Source: Metellina segmentata (Eukaryota > Arthropoda > Arachnida > Araneae > Tetragnathidae). Taken from it: DNA of 64,000 nucleotides. A model generated the notes under the pieces. It made no database searches, had not been told where the DNA came from, and saw only the letters and a program-made list of their open reading frames with translations. A program made the position numbers and the translations under genes. Positions 11,476-21,442 of this stretch are shown here, one piece after another. The stretch lies in NCBI GenBank assembly GCA_947359465.1, contig OX375883.1, forward strand, positions 89,398,911 through 89,462,910. The letters are read 5' to 3'. The stretch's first letter is position 1. The number at the start of each line of letters is the position of its first letter.

Positions 11476-11830
11476 TCTATTAAAAAACAATTTTTCAATC
11501 TTTTTCAGATTTATTCGCTTTGTGATTGGTAGAAAGCGAGTCACGTGAAGCGAGTCTTGTGGTTCAACGGGCTAATGAAGTTGGAGCACTCGCAGACGAT
11601 AAACACAGTTATATTTTTAAATTAATAAAATTTGAGATCACGCGCTAGAAAGTTTGAAAGGTTTATTAGGATCCTTTGTACACAAAATACTGTCTTATTT
11701 CTGTAATTTTTTTCTTCAGTTTTCTCTGTAATCTAATTCAGAACAACAGCTCCTTTGTTCTCTGCAGCAAAAACTTAATTCCCTTTTGTAATAATAATAA
11801 TTTACCCTTGAATCCTTTTTGCAAGTAAAA

Positions 11831-12950
11831 ATGGGCCGTCCAGCGTTGTCACACGATGAAAAATGCGAAGAAAGGCTGAGCGAGATTCTGCCGTAATTGA
11901 AGCACGATTGAAAAGAAAAACTGATCGTGAGGCTGTTGTGTTAACGGCAAAAATTAAACCAATAACTTAGATATTGGAGACATGAAGAATGAATGTTCTC
12001 ATTGTGGGAGGTACATTGAGTTTTAAATCTGGAACAGGCCGATCGTCAAATGTATGTTGTCATCATGGAAACGTTAAGCTTCCACCGTTGAATGAATGGC
12101 CAGTGGAGTTTAAAAATCTGCTAACTGGAACTGGCGAAATAAATAATATTTTTCGTCAAAACACATACGAATTTACAATAATTTGTTTGGGGTTTTGTCT
12201 CTTTTAATGCGACTAACGCTGATATCAAAGGTGGGGATCCATACGCTATGAGAATTATTGGAGATGCTAAAGTAAGAGCAACAACGTCTCTACAAACCAA
12301 CACAACGCCTCAATTTGGCCAAATTTATTTATATGATTCTAACCAAGCTCTTAATCTACGTAGCAATATATTGAAAAGTAAAGACGTTTTTAGCATTATT
12401 CAACCAATTCTCAATGAGTGTCCGTATGCCAAAAAGTTTAAATGTCTGCATGAAATCTTTGACCAGGGACGTAAGACTTTTTTACGGTGTAGAAAATGCA
12501 GTTTGGCTCCGGCCTCCCCCAGTCACCTTCTAGCTTGTATGGGGATGGTCAAGACTGATTTGAAAGAGAATCCTGTCCAAGTTATGGACTTTTTGAGGGT
12601 GTACGATCTTCTGGACTTGATCTAGTTGATCTAGACCAAGGAGAATTAGCAACAACAACACCAAAATGATCAAAATGCAGAAATACGCTGACTTTTATAA
12701 TTTTGTTAAAAAAGGCGAACATTCACGTTTTTACAATGCTCCAACGTGTGAACAATTAGCTGCTACAGTAAACCGTTTACTGTGGACAAAATCTAATCAA
12801 AACAAGCTTAGAACCGAGCACATGCAAGGCTTGATAGAGCATGTACAAAAAAAGCACACCAAACCTACTTCCTGTTTTCACGCCTTGATTAAAATCGTAT
12901 TATCTCTTCAACTAATTAACTTAGATAAAAAAAATCAAATATACTTTGGA
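11831..12950 (+). pseudogene. Helitron Rep/helicase N-terminal remnant (copy 1)
   Basis: The start MGRPALSHDEK matches the beginning of the copy 2 gene. Helitron N-terminal motifs follow in shifting frames: VCCHHGNVKLPPLNEWP (a Cys-His pair of the N-terminal zinc region), FNATNADIKGG, YAKKFKCL, DFYNFVKKGEH, PTCEQLAATV and SNQNKLRTEHMQGLIEHV. The HUH nuclease and helicase domains are absent. The gene is inactive through frameshifts, an insertion and a deletion. Confidence 0.75.
12457..12658 (+). mobile_element. 5'-truncated non-LTR retrotransposon tail with (CAA)n
   Basis: Helitron copy 2 is uninterrupted at the corresponding site (49603-49620), which shows that about 200 bp was inserted here. 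The insert encodes the Cys-rich end of a non-LTR Pol (GRKTFLRCRKCSLAP, SHLLACMGMVK, VMDFLRVYDLLDLI and a stop) and finishes in aacaacaacaaca. The minus-strand element at 20100-21400 ends with a clearly related tail (CTRCLTHQASAQHILNCLG, FLGVIGLLDLV). Confidence 0.8.
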
Positions 12951-13040
12951 ATATCAAATAAATACTCTATCAAATAAGATCAGAAACTGCTTTTGGAATA
13001 TTTTGTCAAAAATGACATTTTTAACGTGTTTGGATACCTT

Positions 13041-13112
13041 AAGGGATCCCGGATCGTCGTAAATAGCCCGTTGTGTTGCTCTAGAACGACGTTAATTGCA
13101 AATTACCAAATT
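13041..13112 (+). repeat. SINE 3' fragment
   Basis: Matches the 3' third of the full SINE (gggatcccggatcgtcgt, aatagcccgttgtgttgctct, acgacgtta) and ends in attaccaaatta. Confidence 0.7.
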
Positions 13113-13560
13113 ACAAACCCAACGTGAGGAATTTCGGCCACGACAACTAAACAGCTCCCTCCTTAAATTGGTGCCGACCATCCGGTATAGTGGTTAAGGT
13201 GTTAGCATCTAGATCGGAAGGTTCCTGGTTCGAATCCGGGCCCGGGCATGGATATTTGTAAACGTATAGTGTAGAGGCGGCTGGTGCACCTTAAATCTGT
13301 CGTGGCCGAAAGTCCTCACGTTGGGTTGGCGTGGAAGTTTGGAGAGTGGGGTGCCAGCTCAGGTGTTTTCTTCGTCATCTGACCGTGGTTCAAAATTACG
13401 AAGTGTTGTCCTCGGATCTTTCCCTTAAGGGACTGATCCCGGACCGTCGTCAATAGCCCGTTGTGTTGCTCTAGTACGACGTTAACTAAAAAAATTACCA
13501 ATTACCAATTACCTTAAATTGGTATCCATCTGAGTTCGACTCCAATGTATTGTTGTGGTG
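13112..13560 (-). repeat. Older inverted SINE copy split by a younger SINE
   Basis: The pieces 13112-13160 and 13524-13560 are minus-strand SINE sequence (ggccacgaca, complement of the tgtcgtggcc core, and a gttcgactcc B-box-like segment). They become contiguous once the plus-strand SINE at 13173-13511 and one target duplication are removed. Confidence 0.65.
13173..13511 (+). repeat. Full-length tRNA-derived SINE with 12-bp TSD
   Basis: A perfect direct repeat ccttaaattggt flanks it (13161-13172 and 13512-13523). The head is tRNA-like: an A-box-like ggtatagtggttaag (about 13183-13198) and a B box GGTTCGAATCC (13227-13237), which together would form an RNA polymerase III promoter. The body includes tctgtcgtggccgaaagtcctcacgtt and the 3' end has agcccgttgtgttgctctagtacgacgtta followed by attacc repeats. 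At about 339 bp it is the reference copy for the family; fragments occur at 417, 13041, 13860-14890, 33191 and 58348. Confidence 0.85.
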
Positions 13561-13845
13561 CCAATACGCCACAACATGTCCATTGATCCACGACGCCCCC
13601 TCCTCTCTGAAAAGAATAGATTGCACTACAAAATAAACTTTTGTATAAGTATTGCAAATTATATCACTTTTGAATCAATGGCCATGTTCACATGTTCAAG
13701 GACGTTAGTTAAACTTGGTACAATTCTTGACAGCCAAATTTGCACTATATTTAAGCAACGACGTTGTCTTTTGTGTCGACTTGCAGAAGATAGGAAGGAA
13801 GCTGAATTAACGTCGCACTGGAGCGCTACAACTGGTTATTGGTGA
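13561..13845. other. Spacer between SINE copies, nothing recognised
   Basis: One 96-codon open stretch with no family resemblance; probably chance. Confidence 0.4.
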
Positions 13846-14190
13846 CGGTCCGGGATAAGTGCTGAAGGAAAAAAATTCGAAGACAATAAATACCTCGTCA
13901 GCTTGAACCATGGTCAGAGGACGAGGTCAACACATGAGCTGGCACACCACTCTAATTTAGTGGAAGTAGGTCTTTTAGTTAACGTTACACTGGAGCAACA
14001 CAGCGGGTTGTTGGTGGCAGTCTCGGATCAACCCAAAAAGTAAAGATCCGAGGATTAACATCACGTAATTCTGAACCACGTTCATATGATGTGTTAACGA
14101 CTGATATGGCACCCCACTCTCCAAACTTCCACACCACGTCAACGTGACAACATTTGAGGCCACGACAGATTTAATGCGTACCAGCTTCCT
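13846..14190 (-). repeat. Two minus-strand SINE fragments
   Basis: 13846-13950 and 13975-14190 carry the complement of the SINE body (gaaccatggtcagaggacgaggt, caccccactctccaaacttccac, gaggccacgacagattta). The second fragment starts with the 3' end module (agttaacgttacactggagcaacacagcgg). Confidence 0.7.
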
Positions 14191-14199
14191 TCTAATTTA

Positions 14200-14395
14200 A
14201 TACATACGAGGTGTCCTCACGTTGACGTTATGTGGAGGTTCGGGGAGTGGGGTACCAGCTCAGGTGTGACCTCGTCATCTGACAGTGGTTCAATAATTAC
14301 GAGGTGTTGTCCTCGGTACTTTCCCTTTGGGATAGATCCCGGACCTTCGGCAATTGCCCGTTGTGTTGCTCCAGAGCAACGTTAGCCACACAGTT
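14200..14395 (+). repeat. SINE body and 3' fragment
   Basis: Reads gaggtgtcctcacgttgacg, ggggagtggggtaccagctcaggtgt, gatcccggacc and gcccgttgtgttgct in the plus direction; it lacks the tRNA head. Confidence 0.7.
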
Positions 14396-14520
14396 TTGAA
14401 CCATGGTCAAGTGACGAGGTCGCATCTGATCTGGCACCTCACTCTCTACACTTCCACAATACGCTAACGTGAGAGGATATTTGAAGCCACGATAGATTTA
14501 ACATCACTTCACCATCTCAC
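14396..14520 (-). repeat. SINE body fragment
   Basis: Complement of the SINE body: gaaccatggtcaagtgacgaggt, ctggcacctcactctc, gaagccacgatagattta. Confidence 0.65.
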
Positions 14521-14574
14521 TTTTAAGTTACATACAAGATTATTATATACTATGACAATGGTTAAGGTTGGATA

Positions 14575-14890
14575 ATTTTAATTAACGTCGTACTAGAGCA
14601 ACACAACGGGCTATTGACGACACTCCGGGATCAATCCCAAAGGGAAACCCTCACGTATATTTGAAATTGGTGACGGTTTGAAACCGAGAACACCCTCACG
14701 TATAGTTGAAACACGGTCAGATGACGAGGCAACACCTGAGATGCCTCCCCACTCTCCAAACTTCCATACCACGCCAACGTGAGGACATTTGAGGCCACGA
14801 CGGATTTAACGTGCATCAGCACCCCTTTGTACACGACGCTCTTTGGTTGGATTCAAAGTCTCAACCGTCCGGTTGCTAACCGGGCTAACG
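14575..14890 (-). repeat. Near full-length SINE, minus strand
   Basis: From the 3' module (ttaacgtcgtactagagcaacacaacggg) through the body to a tRNA-like head on the minus strand (A-box-like gttagcccggttagcaac near 14860-14885). A short internal segment (ccctcacgtata) is duplicated at 14647 and 14690. Confidence 0.7.
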
Positions 14891-15220
14891 CGACCCGTAT
14901 TTGCGAGTAGAAAACACGAAGTTATGGGAAATTCAGAGAAAAATTGTCGATTTTAAAGTGGTTCTGCACAAAAGAACCCGTGAGAAATATGTTCTATCGC
15001 GCAACAGAGATGCAACAATCGCTTTTTACTTTACGAAGTTTCCAACCAACAATCGAAACTATATCCTGCAACAGTTTCTCAGTTCTGCAAACAATAAGCA
15101 TATCCAACTATACAGTTAAAGAATGCGGGACTAAACGAAAAACATTATTGAAATTACAATTTTCATTCGAACTCTAACTTGCGCAAGCGATATTTTTATG
15201 TGCGATTTAGAATTCTCGAA
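14891..15220. other. Putative 5' region of the host gene
   Basis: No repeat recognised. It precedes the candidate first coding exon and could hold its promoter and 5' UTR; no defined motif is visible. Confidence 0.3.
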
Positions 15221-15343
15221 ATGAAGCGATTTATTTCTTCTGACGTGATGGTGCGATATATTTTAGTCGCCTTTTGCGTCATGCTCTATGACAGAGCAGT
15301 GGCTGATGCCGCTCCAATCCTGATCACCACCTACAAGACCAAG
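15221..15343 (+). CDS. Exon 1 of candidate membrane-protein gene: signal peptide
   Basis: The ATG at 15221 opens 41 codons that end at a consensus splice donor (AAG|gtaaga, 15344). The peptide has basic residues, a hydrophobic core (VRYILVAFCVMLY) and a small-residue stretch (AVADAA), as in a cleaved signal peptide, so the product should enter the secretory pathway. The exon ends in phase 0 and joins exon 2 at 16883 across a 1.54-kb intron. No homologue is recognised. The exon call rests on the signal peptide plus matching phases and splice sites. Confidence 0.55.
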
Positions 15344-15562
15344 GTAAGATTCTTTCATGTCACCCCGAAAACTCGAAAATCGAAAGCTGAGCATCTTCTT
15401 TCAATTACATTCCTTTCTACATTATATCTAAACAAGGAATATATTTAATTTGTGTCCTATTGCACAAGATCTGCATATTATTTTTCGAATAGTAACGATT
15501 CCTGAACGACCATGTCTATTGCTGTTTAAATCTTTAAGTTATTGAAAATTCATAATTTTTAA

Positions 15563-16262
15563 AGAATTCGAAATTGTGGTACACAGACAGATTCAGTCTA
15601 CGTTTATAGTGGTAGCAACGGCCTTCGCGATTATTTTTGGCGCACTCGTCGACTAAAGACGTCAATGAAAGAATTATTTCAAAAAATATTTCTCTTTTTA
15701 CAACGTAAAATGAAAGCTTAAAAGCACATTTGAGAACGTTCTGAAAAATATATTTTTTAAAACGTCCACAAAAAGTAATCTTAAACTGAAAATGTTTTTT
15801 CAAAAGAAAGTAATTAGTTTCAATGTAATGCAAGAAATAATACAATCTGATACGTCAAAACTGTACCGTGAAAAAACTATAAATTAAATTCCTCAACTGA
15901 GCAAACTATTAAATCAACAAATGAAATCAAAGAAAAATTTTTTAAAGGACCAATGCAATCAAAGGATATTTGAAATTAAAATTACCAATGGAATCAAAGT
16001 AAAAATTTCAAACGAACCCATGAAATCAAACGACTTTAACGGATTTTGAAAGCACTTTCTAGAATAATCAAAATGAAATTGAAAGTTTCCGTTTGCCAAG
16101 GGTGCCATGAAAACCACAATAACTGTAAATACAGATGGGTTGCCTCAACCTACCGTAACTCGCTATCAAAAGTGCGCCAAAAAAAATCGCCAATGCCGTT
16201 GTCACCGCTATAAACGTAGATTGTAGCTTCACCGAATTCGAAACTGTTATACATTTTACTCG
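15563..16262. repeat. Inverted duplication inside intron 1
   Basis: 15565-15651 (gaattcgaaat, tctacgtttatagtggta, tttttggcgcact) recurs inverted at 16166-16245 with roughly 80% identity. About 500 bp of AT-rich DNA lies between the arms. Both arms encode the same chance hydrophobic peptide (STFI.V.TA.AI.FGAL), so duplication rather than convergence explains the match. It may be a decayed fold-back element. Confidence 0.5.
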
Positions 16263-16882
16263 CTTCATATGTTCGTGAAACTCAGTAGAAGTCGTTCTTA
16301 AAATTGTTGCGCATATCAAATCAATTGTGTAAATCGTCTCGTATTTCCTTTCTAAATTGTATTGGATACATACTACGGTACATACTGTGGTATTTTCTCC
16401 TCTTCACCCTACTGGTAGCTATCTTGTAAAGGCATCTTGTCCATAATGAAACTGTCGAAATCTTTATCAACTAGATATCTCGTGGTTACGAAAAACTGAC
16501 TAGAGCTTTATCTTGATACCTTCAGCAATATCCTTTGACGATGTATCTCGACACTACCAAAAATGGTCAAATCTTGATGGACGAGATATCTCGTCAAAAA
16601 CACTTGGAGTGTTTAAAAGATGTGTTGCAGGAGACGTTCTAAAGCTATTTGGTTGCCAAGTCTGGTCACACGCAAACTCATATATCATAGCTTTCTGAGT
16701 GGCGAAATTTTGGAATCGGCGACAAATTTTCTTTGGCTACGAAACATCTACAATGCATCTTTACTGAGCTTTCTTTCAAATCAAATATGCCTCCATTTCG
16801 GAAAATAATTTCTTTCGGTATCTAAAAGTGAAATGTGTCCCTAAAACCATACGTTGAATTTAAAAAGTAATTTTATTTGCAG

Positions 16883-16924
16883 GTTGATGATTATGGAAAA
16901 GATGGTATTCTCAATATGAATATG
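16883..16924 (+). CDS. Exon 2 of candidate membrane-protein gene
   Basis: Forty-two bases between an acceptor (ttatttgcag, ending 16882) and a donor (gtaagg at 16925) encode VDDYGKDGILNMNM in phase 0. If the donor is not used, the frame stops at 16937, so splicing or a frameshift is needed to reach the long frame that follows. The nearest phase-compatible acceptor is tctgag ending at 16977, which would give a very short 53-nt intron. Confidence 0.45.
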
Positions 16925-16977
16925 GTAAGGGAAGAGTAATTGGATTTAAAAAAATAACATCGTTGAATCCATCTGAG

Positions 16978-18476
16978 GTTACTAACGATGCCGGCAATGG
17001 AGTAGAAATGGTTGGTAAAGAGGGCATGCAACAACGGTATGTGAAAGAAGGATATCGTGGTCTTAAGGAAAGTTCTATTCAACAACCTCATAGAATATAT
17101 GCCCACGAAAATGAACATACTAAAGAAAGCGACCAAAGGCTTGGAAGAAAAGGATATTTGACTCAAACACCAACTAGAACACGTCGTCCTCGTAATTTCA
17201 GAAGTTCACTTTTAAGAAGAGTCCTAAATTTCTATAAGACTCACAGAAACTGGAAAGGATCACGTTTTATAAAGCAGCACAAGAAAAAAATCAATATTCC
17301 TAGGTACTTAAAGAAGGGACCCATAGGAAAAAAACCCTCCATGCACCGAAGAAGCAAAATTGGAACTTTAAGGCCACCTCATAAAAAGATCATGAAGCTA
17401 TTGAAACCTTTGCCCTTTATCATCAAGACCAATCCTTCAAAAGTAAATAAAGTAGTTGATGTAGTAAGCCTACCAATCACCGAAAGACCAAACAGTGCAG
17501 ATTCAAATATTATAGAACTCTCATCAACAAGTGCTCCTAAATCGACAAGTATCTCGAACAGTCACATAGAAGATATTCCTGCAAATGAGTCAAAAAAGAA
17601 AGTAATTCCCACAGTCATTGTTAATGCTCTACACATTTACTGGGTCCCGTATGGAATCGCAACATTTGTCATATTAATTATATCACTTGTAATCATAGCA
17701 GTACTAGTATCTTGCAAAGCAAGAAAAAAAAATAAGAAGAAAACATCAACCCAGAAAAAAATAGTGCCGAAATTTTTAATAGGTGACGAATCTGAGAGTG
17801 ATGAGCCCTTACTATATCACACTTCTTTAAATGCAGACCCTTCCATAATTGAAAAACTGCAAGATAGCATTATCAGAGATGACAGAAAGCCCTTCGTTAA
17901 TTCCAGCTATTCTCCAAACGTGGGATCCTCCAACGATAATGTGATACAAAAATTATCACCAAGAACTAAAGACATCATTGCCGTAAAAGAAGCAGAAAAG
18001 CAATCATCAAACAAAGCTCTACCTGCAAGTAAAAGATTATACAATCTTCACAAAAAGTTTGCTTCCAGAATGAAATACGATCAAAACAATTTAATGGGTG
18101 AAATAAGTGCTTATAAAAAAGAAGATCCCTCAGCTAAATCCATCCATTCTCTAAAAGTTAACAGTTCAACAGTTGAAAAACTCCCAGGAAGCATTATTAA
18201 AAATGAAAAAGAAACACTGAATACTAACTATGGGAAAACGAAACAGACATGCATGGGGATAGCCAACAAAACGATGTTATTAAAGTAAGAGATCTACAAC
18301 TTATCAAAAACACTTGCAATTCTTTTGATAGTTGTACAGATCAAGGACTTAGTATTACATCAAATGATAAAGACAGCGCTTCACAAAAAAAGAACAAACA
18401 TCTAACCAGCGCGAGTGAAAGGTTAAAAAAACTTCATCAGAAATTTAAGGCCAGAGGTCTCTATACACAATCCTAA
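16978..18476 (+). CDS. Single-pass membrane protein with duplicated cytoplasmic module
   Basis: A long open frame (436 codons to 18288) is followed, after a -1-type shift, by 75 codons ending 18476. In order: a Lys/Arg-rich segment of about 150 residues, a Ser/Thr-rich linker, one strongly hydrophobic stretch (WVPYGIATFVILIISLVIIA, about 17639-17715) and then KARKKNKKK, which by the positive-inside rule faces the cytosol. The tail contains two related modules, 17818-18090 and 18145-18473. Each has an IEKL/VEKL...SII motif, an N-rich middle and ends with RL(Y/K)(N/K)LH(K/Q)KF(A/K)(S/A)R. Module two is split by the frame change near 18240-18285, which suggests a single-base indel in gene or assembly. 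With exons 1-2 this is a type I membrane protein. No known family; receptor-like or adhesion roles are only guesses. Confidence 0.6.
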
Positions 18477-18889
18477 ATCATTATACATTCAGCGGTGAAA
18501 ATTTAAGAGAGATGCTCTATGTGCTGTAATAATATAATAATTGTAACGCTGATTATTAAACATCAAACAGAAGTAACAACTGATAAAGTAATTAACTTAG
18601 CCAGGCTGCAGTAATAGATGAAGTACATAGTAAAATATCAAATCTTCATTCTCGTTTAAATATTTGAAGTTTACAGAGAAGATTTAAGGTCGTTCGTCAG
18701 AGGTTTCCCCGCATTCCTGGAAATTATACTCTCCTGGCGTAACGGGTATCATAACTATGAGAAGTATTTTATTTTCACATCTGAATGATAGTACAGTGGT
18801 TTTAATACTGGCGTGTAAAATTGTGGTTAACCCTAAGGTTCGAAACCACTCACCAGCTGTGGAAGATGTCTGTGAACTGGTGTGGAAAG
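18477..18889. other. Downstream region of host gene, nothing recognised
   Basis: AT-rich; aataatataataattg near 18528 could serve polyadenylation, but no definite signal or repeat is visible. Confidence 0.35.
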
Positions 18890-19728
18890 AATAAACTAAA
18901 ACACTAACATACAGGACTTACCCAACGAAAATTTATTGGTGCACAACACATCAATACTTAAAAGTTGCAGCCGTATAGTTTGCCTCGGAGAATGCAGAGG
19001 GGATCCAAGGCCTAACAGCGTTCTTGAGATCAGTTATAGGACCTCGGGTTGATAGATTCGTAGGAGATTCAAAACAGCAAAAGGTAACATTGAAGTTAGA
19101 TATGATGTTCTTGGAGATTCCAGTCAGCCGGTAGTAATTCGGTGAGGATGGTGAGTCTATTTCAGTTAGCCTCAAAGTGTGGAGGACTTAGGCTTCCTAG
19201 GGATCAGGCATGGGTCCTATCAAAAATGGGCTCCTGGATTATCAGAATTTTATGACAGCCGCTAAAAAGTGTCATCGAGGAAGGTAGGCTTGTCTTTTTG
19301 TTGTTAGCCTCGAAGAGTGAAGAAAGGGGTCTTAGGCTTCGGTGTAGTGTTCCTGGAAAATTGCCGTCCTTGCTTCGCCTTGTTCCGGATCCAAAGTGAA
19401 GTGGCGAAACCCGCTCCAATCTTTCAAAGCTGCGAGTCCCTTCTCGTTATCGCCAACACCGCCAAGTTTGGCCTTGCACAAAGCGGTTTTTTGTGCTGTC
19501 AAGAAATGGGTTTCAGGATTATTCCGCAAAAGCGAGTGATTCTTCTGTGCTAGGAGTCCTTGCACTTCACATAGTTGTTCTCAGTTCAACAAGTTGAGTC
19601 TTGCAAGCAGGATCCAAACAAATAAGTGGAGGAAGTGTTCGTCATGAAGATGTCCTCATTCACTCTTTCTGAAGCAATCTGGCTTTGTGCTTGTAGAATG
19701 CAAAACTGTGATACACAATATTACAATG
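18890..19728 (-). repeat. Probable 3' LTR of copy C
   Basis: On the minus strand a T-rich then G-rich tract (ccttttttggggga) is followed by TGTAATATTGTG. An AATAAA signal lies 790 bases further on (about 18936 on this strand). The far end is uncertain, placed near 18890. Two internal blocks that both contain cttaggctt (19188 and 19334) hint at a partial duplication. Open frames inside have no recognisable content. Confidence 0.45.
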
Positions 19729-19742
19729 TCCCCCAAAAAAGG

Positions 19743-20099
19743 AAAAAAAGAACAAAACATTTTTTTTTGCCACACTGGTTACAATCATGAAAAAAACAGT
19801 GTTAAGAATAAAGATAATCCTTTAGGCAAGCCTGTATAGAAATTAATTAAGTCACCGTATATAACATTGAAATGTTTTGTACCATAATATATAACAATAA
19901 AGTGAATAATGAGAGAAAAAAAATTTTCTACATGGATTCGATTTTATATTAAAATTTTCAATATGTAATTTCAAAGAAAAAGATGTGTATGACAAAACAG
20001 AAGAGTACAAATAACTTTGAGAAGACAAATAGTTCCCAAGCTAAAGATAAAAAAATGCAGATAAGATCGTAGCGTCTACTTGTACACAAGAAGAAAACT
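19743..20099. other. 3' untranslated part of copy C
   Basis: AT-rich, with no frame or repeat recognised. It lies between the polypurine tract and the inserted non-LTR element. Confidence 0.4.
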
Positions 20100-21400
20100 A
20101 AAGACATGTGTGCGTTGCTATCTCCAGAGTCTGCCAGATTCAGACGAGATCCAACAGTCCGATGACACCAAGAAAGTCAAGAACCAGAAGGGCACTGGAG
20201 TCAATATCCTCCCTAAAAAGGCCTAAACAATTCAGGATATGTTGAGCAGAGGCTTGATGGGTTAGACACCTGGTGCACTCAGGAAAGACTTTCCTGCCTT
20301 CACAAAAGGAGAGGCACCTAGTGTGTCCGCTGCAAGTATAGATAAAGCAGTCTGAGAAGCTCTGTGACACTCCAAGTCAAAAGAAGAGTCCGGTTCTCTA
20401 TGTACCAGTTATGAACAGGAGGAACCCGCCATTCGTGCATAATTTTAGATTTTTTCATGGAGTGTTCTGAGTAAGATAAGCAAGAAGAGGGAGTGACTGT
20501 TCGACTGCAGCCCTCCTTGGTAAGAGAATCTGCCTGATCATTACCGTAGATGTCTACCTGGGAAGGTATCCATTGTAGGTGGACATCATAATTCTGCGAA
20601 ATAAGCAAAAGCTTTCGGAGGATAGAAGTGCTAGTTTTATCGCTATGACTATCAGACAATGATCCAGAGTTCTTCGAAGTCCTTCTCGTCAAAAATATCC
20701 TCCAGACCTCTACCAATTGCGATCAACTCAATTTTGAAGTCCGAAGAATGATCAGGGTTACGATGACATATGCCACTAACCACTTGGTGTTCGATTTTAC
20801 TACCATCCGTATAAATTTTTATGGCATTGTAAGGGATATTATTATTAATCTCTAAGGCTAACCGTCTAAGATGGATGGGGAATCAATTCCCTCTTGATGA
20901 CTGGAGTGGAAAAACTATAGTGGAAATGGACCCTGGAGAGAACCTTCGCGGGACTCAGGCAGCATCAAAAAGAGAGTGAGACTCCACATCGCTGTTTGGT
21001 AAGCCCTGGAGGGCAGCTTGGCTGAAAGGGCTATTCTTGAGTCTCTGGTTGTTACTCCAACTATTTAAGTAGGTAGAAGTTTTGTTGTCCATAGCTGGAG
21101 AGTTTATTGCAATAATTACAAAGGAGAACCTTTCTTGGAGAGGCTGTAAATTAGCCTTAAAGGGAACAATGTCAGTAGGGCAGCTACGCCTCAGGCCAGT
21201 AATTATTCCAGCAGCGATTAGTTGGACTTTTTCCAACTTCTTCGAGTTAGTGTCTGATGCGCAATAGACTGAGAATCCGTACTCTAAGATAGGCCTAATA
21301 ACCATCAAATAAGTGACTACTAAAGACATCAATTACGTGATCTAAGGCTATAGCGACTTTGTTTGACTTCTGTGTTTCCAGAGGAACTGAACAAAAGCGA
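20100..21400 (-). mobile_element. 5'-truncated non-LTR retrotransposon with RNase H
   Basis: Only the 3' portion of an I/Jockey-like element is present: RT thumb, RNase H and the Cys-rich tail. It lies in the 3' region of copy C and has the same orientation. The boundaries are approximate because no target duplication was found. Truncation at the 5' end is normal for target-primed reverse transcription. Confidence 0.75.
20110..21332 (-). pseudogene. Non-LTR Pol C-terminus: RT thumb, RNase H, Cys-rich tail
   Basis: The first piece, 20955-21332, encodes the end of RT (RPILEYGFSVYCAS, KLEKVQLIAAGIITGLRR). The RNase H N-terminus lies at about 20655-20820 with YTDGSKIE (first catalytic Asp) and FKIELIAI (Glu). 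After a frame change it continues at 20318-20716 with SDSHS, WIPSQVDIYGNDQADSLTKEG (His and Asp motif). A further shift leads to the Cys-rich end at 20110-20370 (CTRCLTHQASAQHILNCLG). Frameshifts inactivate it. The same tail family is inserted in Helitron copy 1. Confidence 0.8.
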
Positions 21401-21442
21401 CTGTCGACGATGAGGGGCTAGACGTAAACAATTGATGTGAAT

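Larger units (their letters stand above)
11476..13000 (+). mobile_element. Helitron copy 1, truncated and interrupted
   Basis: It begins TCTATTAAAAAAC and is collinear with copy 2 (47092 onward): both contain cagrtttattcgctttgtgat and the gcagacgataaa motif, then a start region for the replication protein. Only the N-terminal part of the Rep/helicase gene remains. A non-LTR tail is inserted at 12457-12658. A deletion of about 300 bp relative to copy 2 joins 12770 to the position equivalent to 50021. The 3' end is lost near 13000 where SINE sequence begins. Confidence 0.75.

Noticed and set aside
13173..13250. A functional tRNA gene
   Set aside because: A and B boxes are present but the cloverleaf is incomplete and the sequence continues into a SINE body with target duplications.
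16068..16319. Minus-strand hydrophobic peptide that could be a membrane protein
   Set aside because: Lies in the intron of the host gene and is produced by one arm of an inverted duplication; no other support.
17000..17400. Arg/Lys-rich stretch as a retroviral nucleocapsid
   Set aside because: No CCHC motif, no neighbouring pol, and it is followed by a membrane segment and a duplicated tail.
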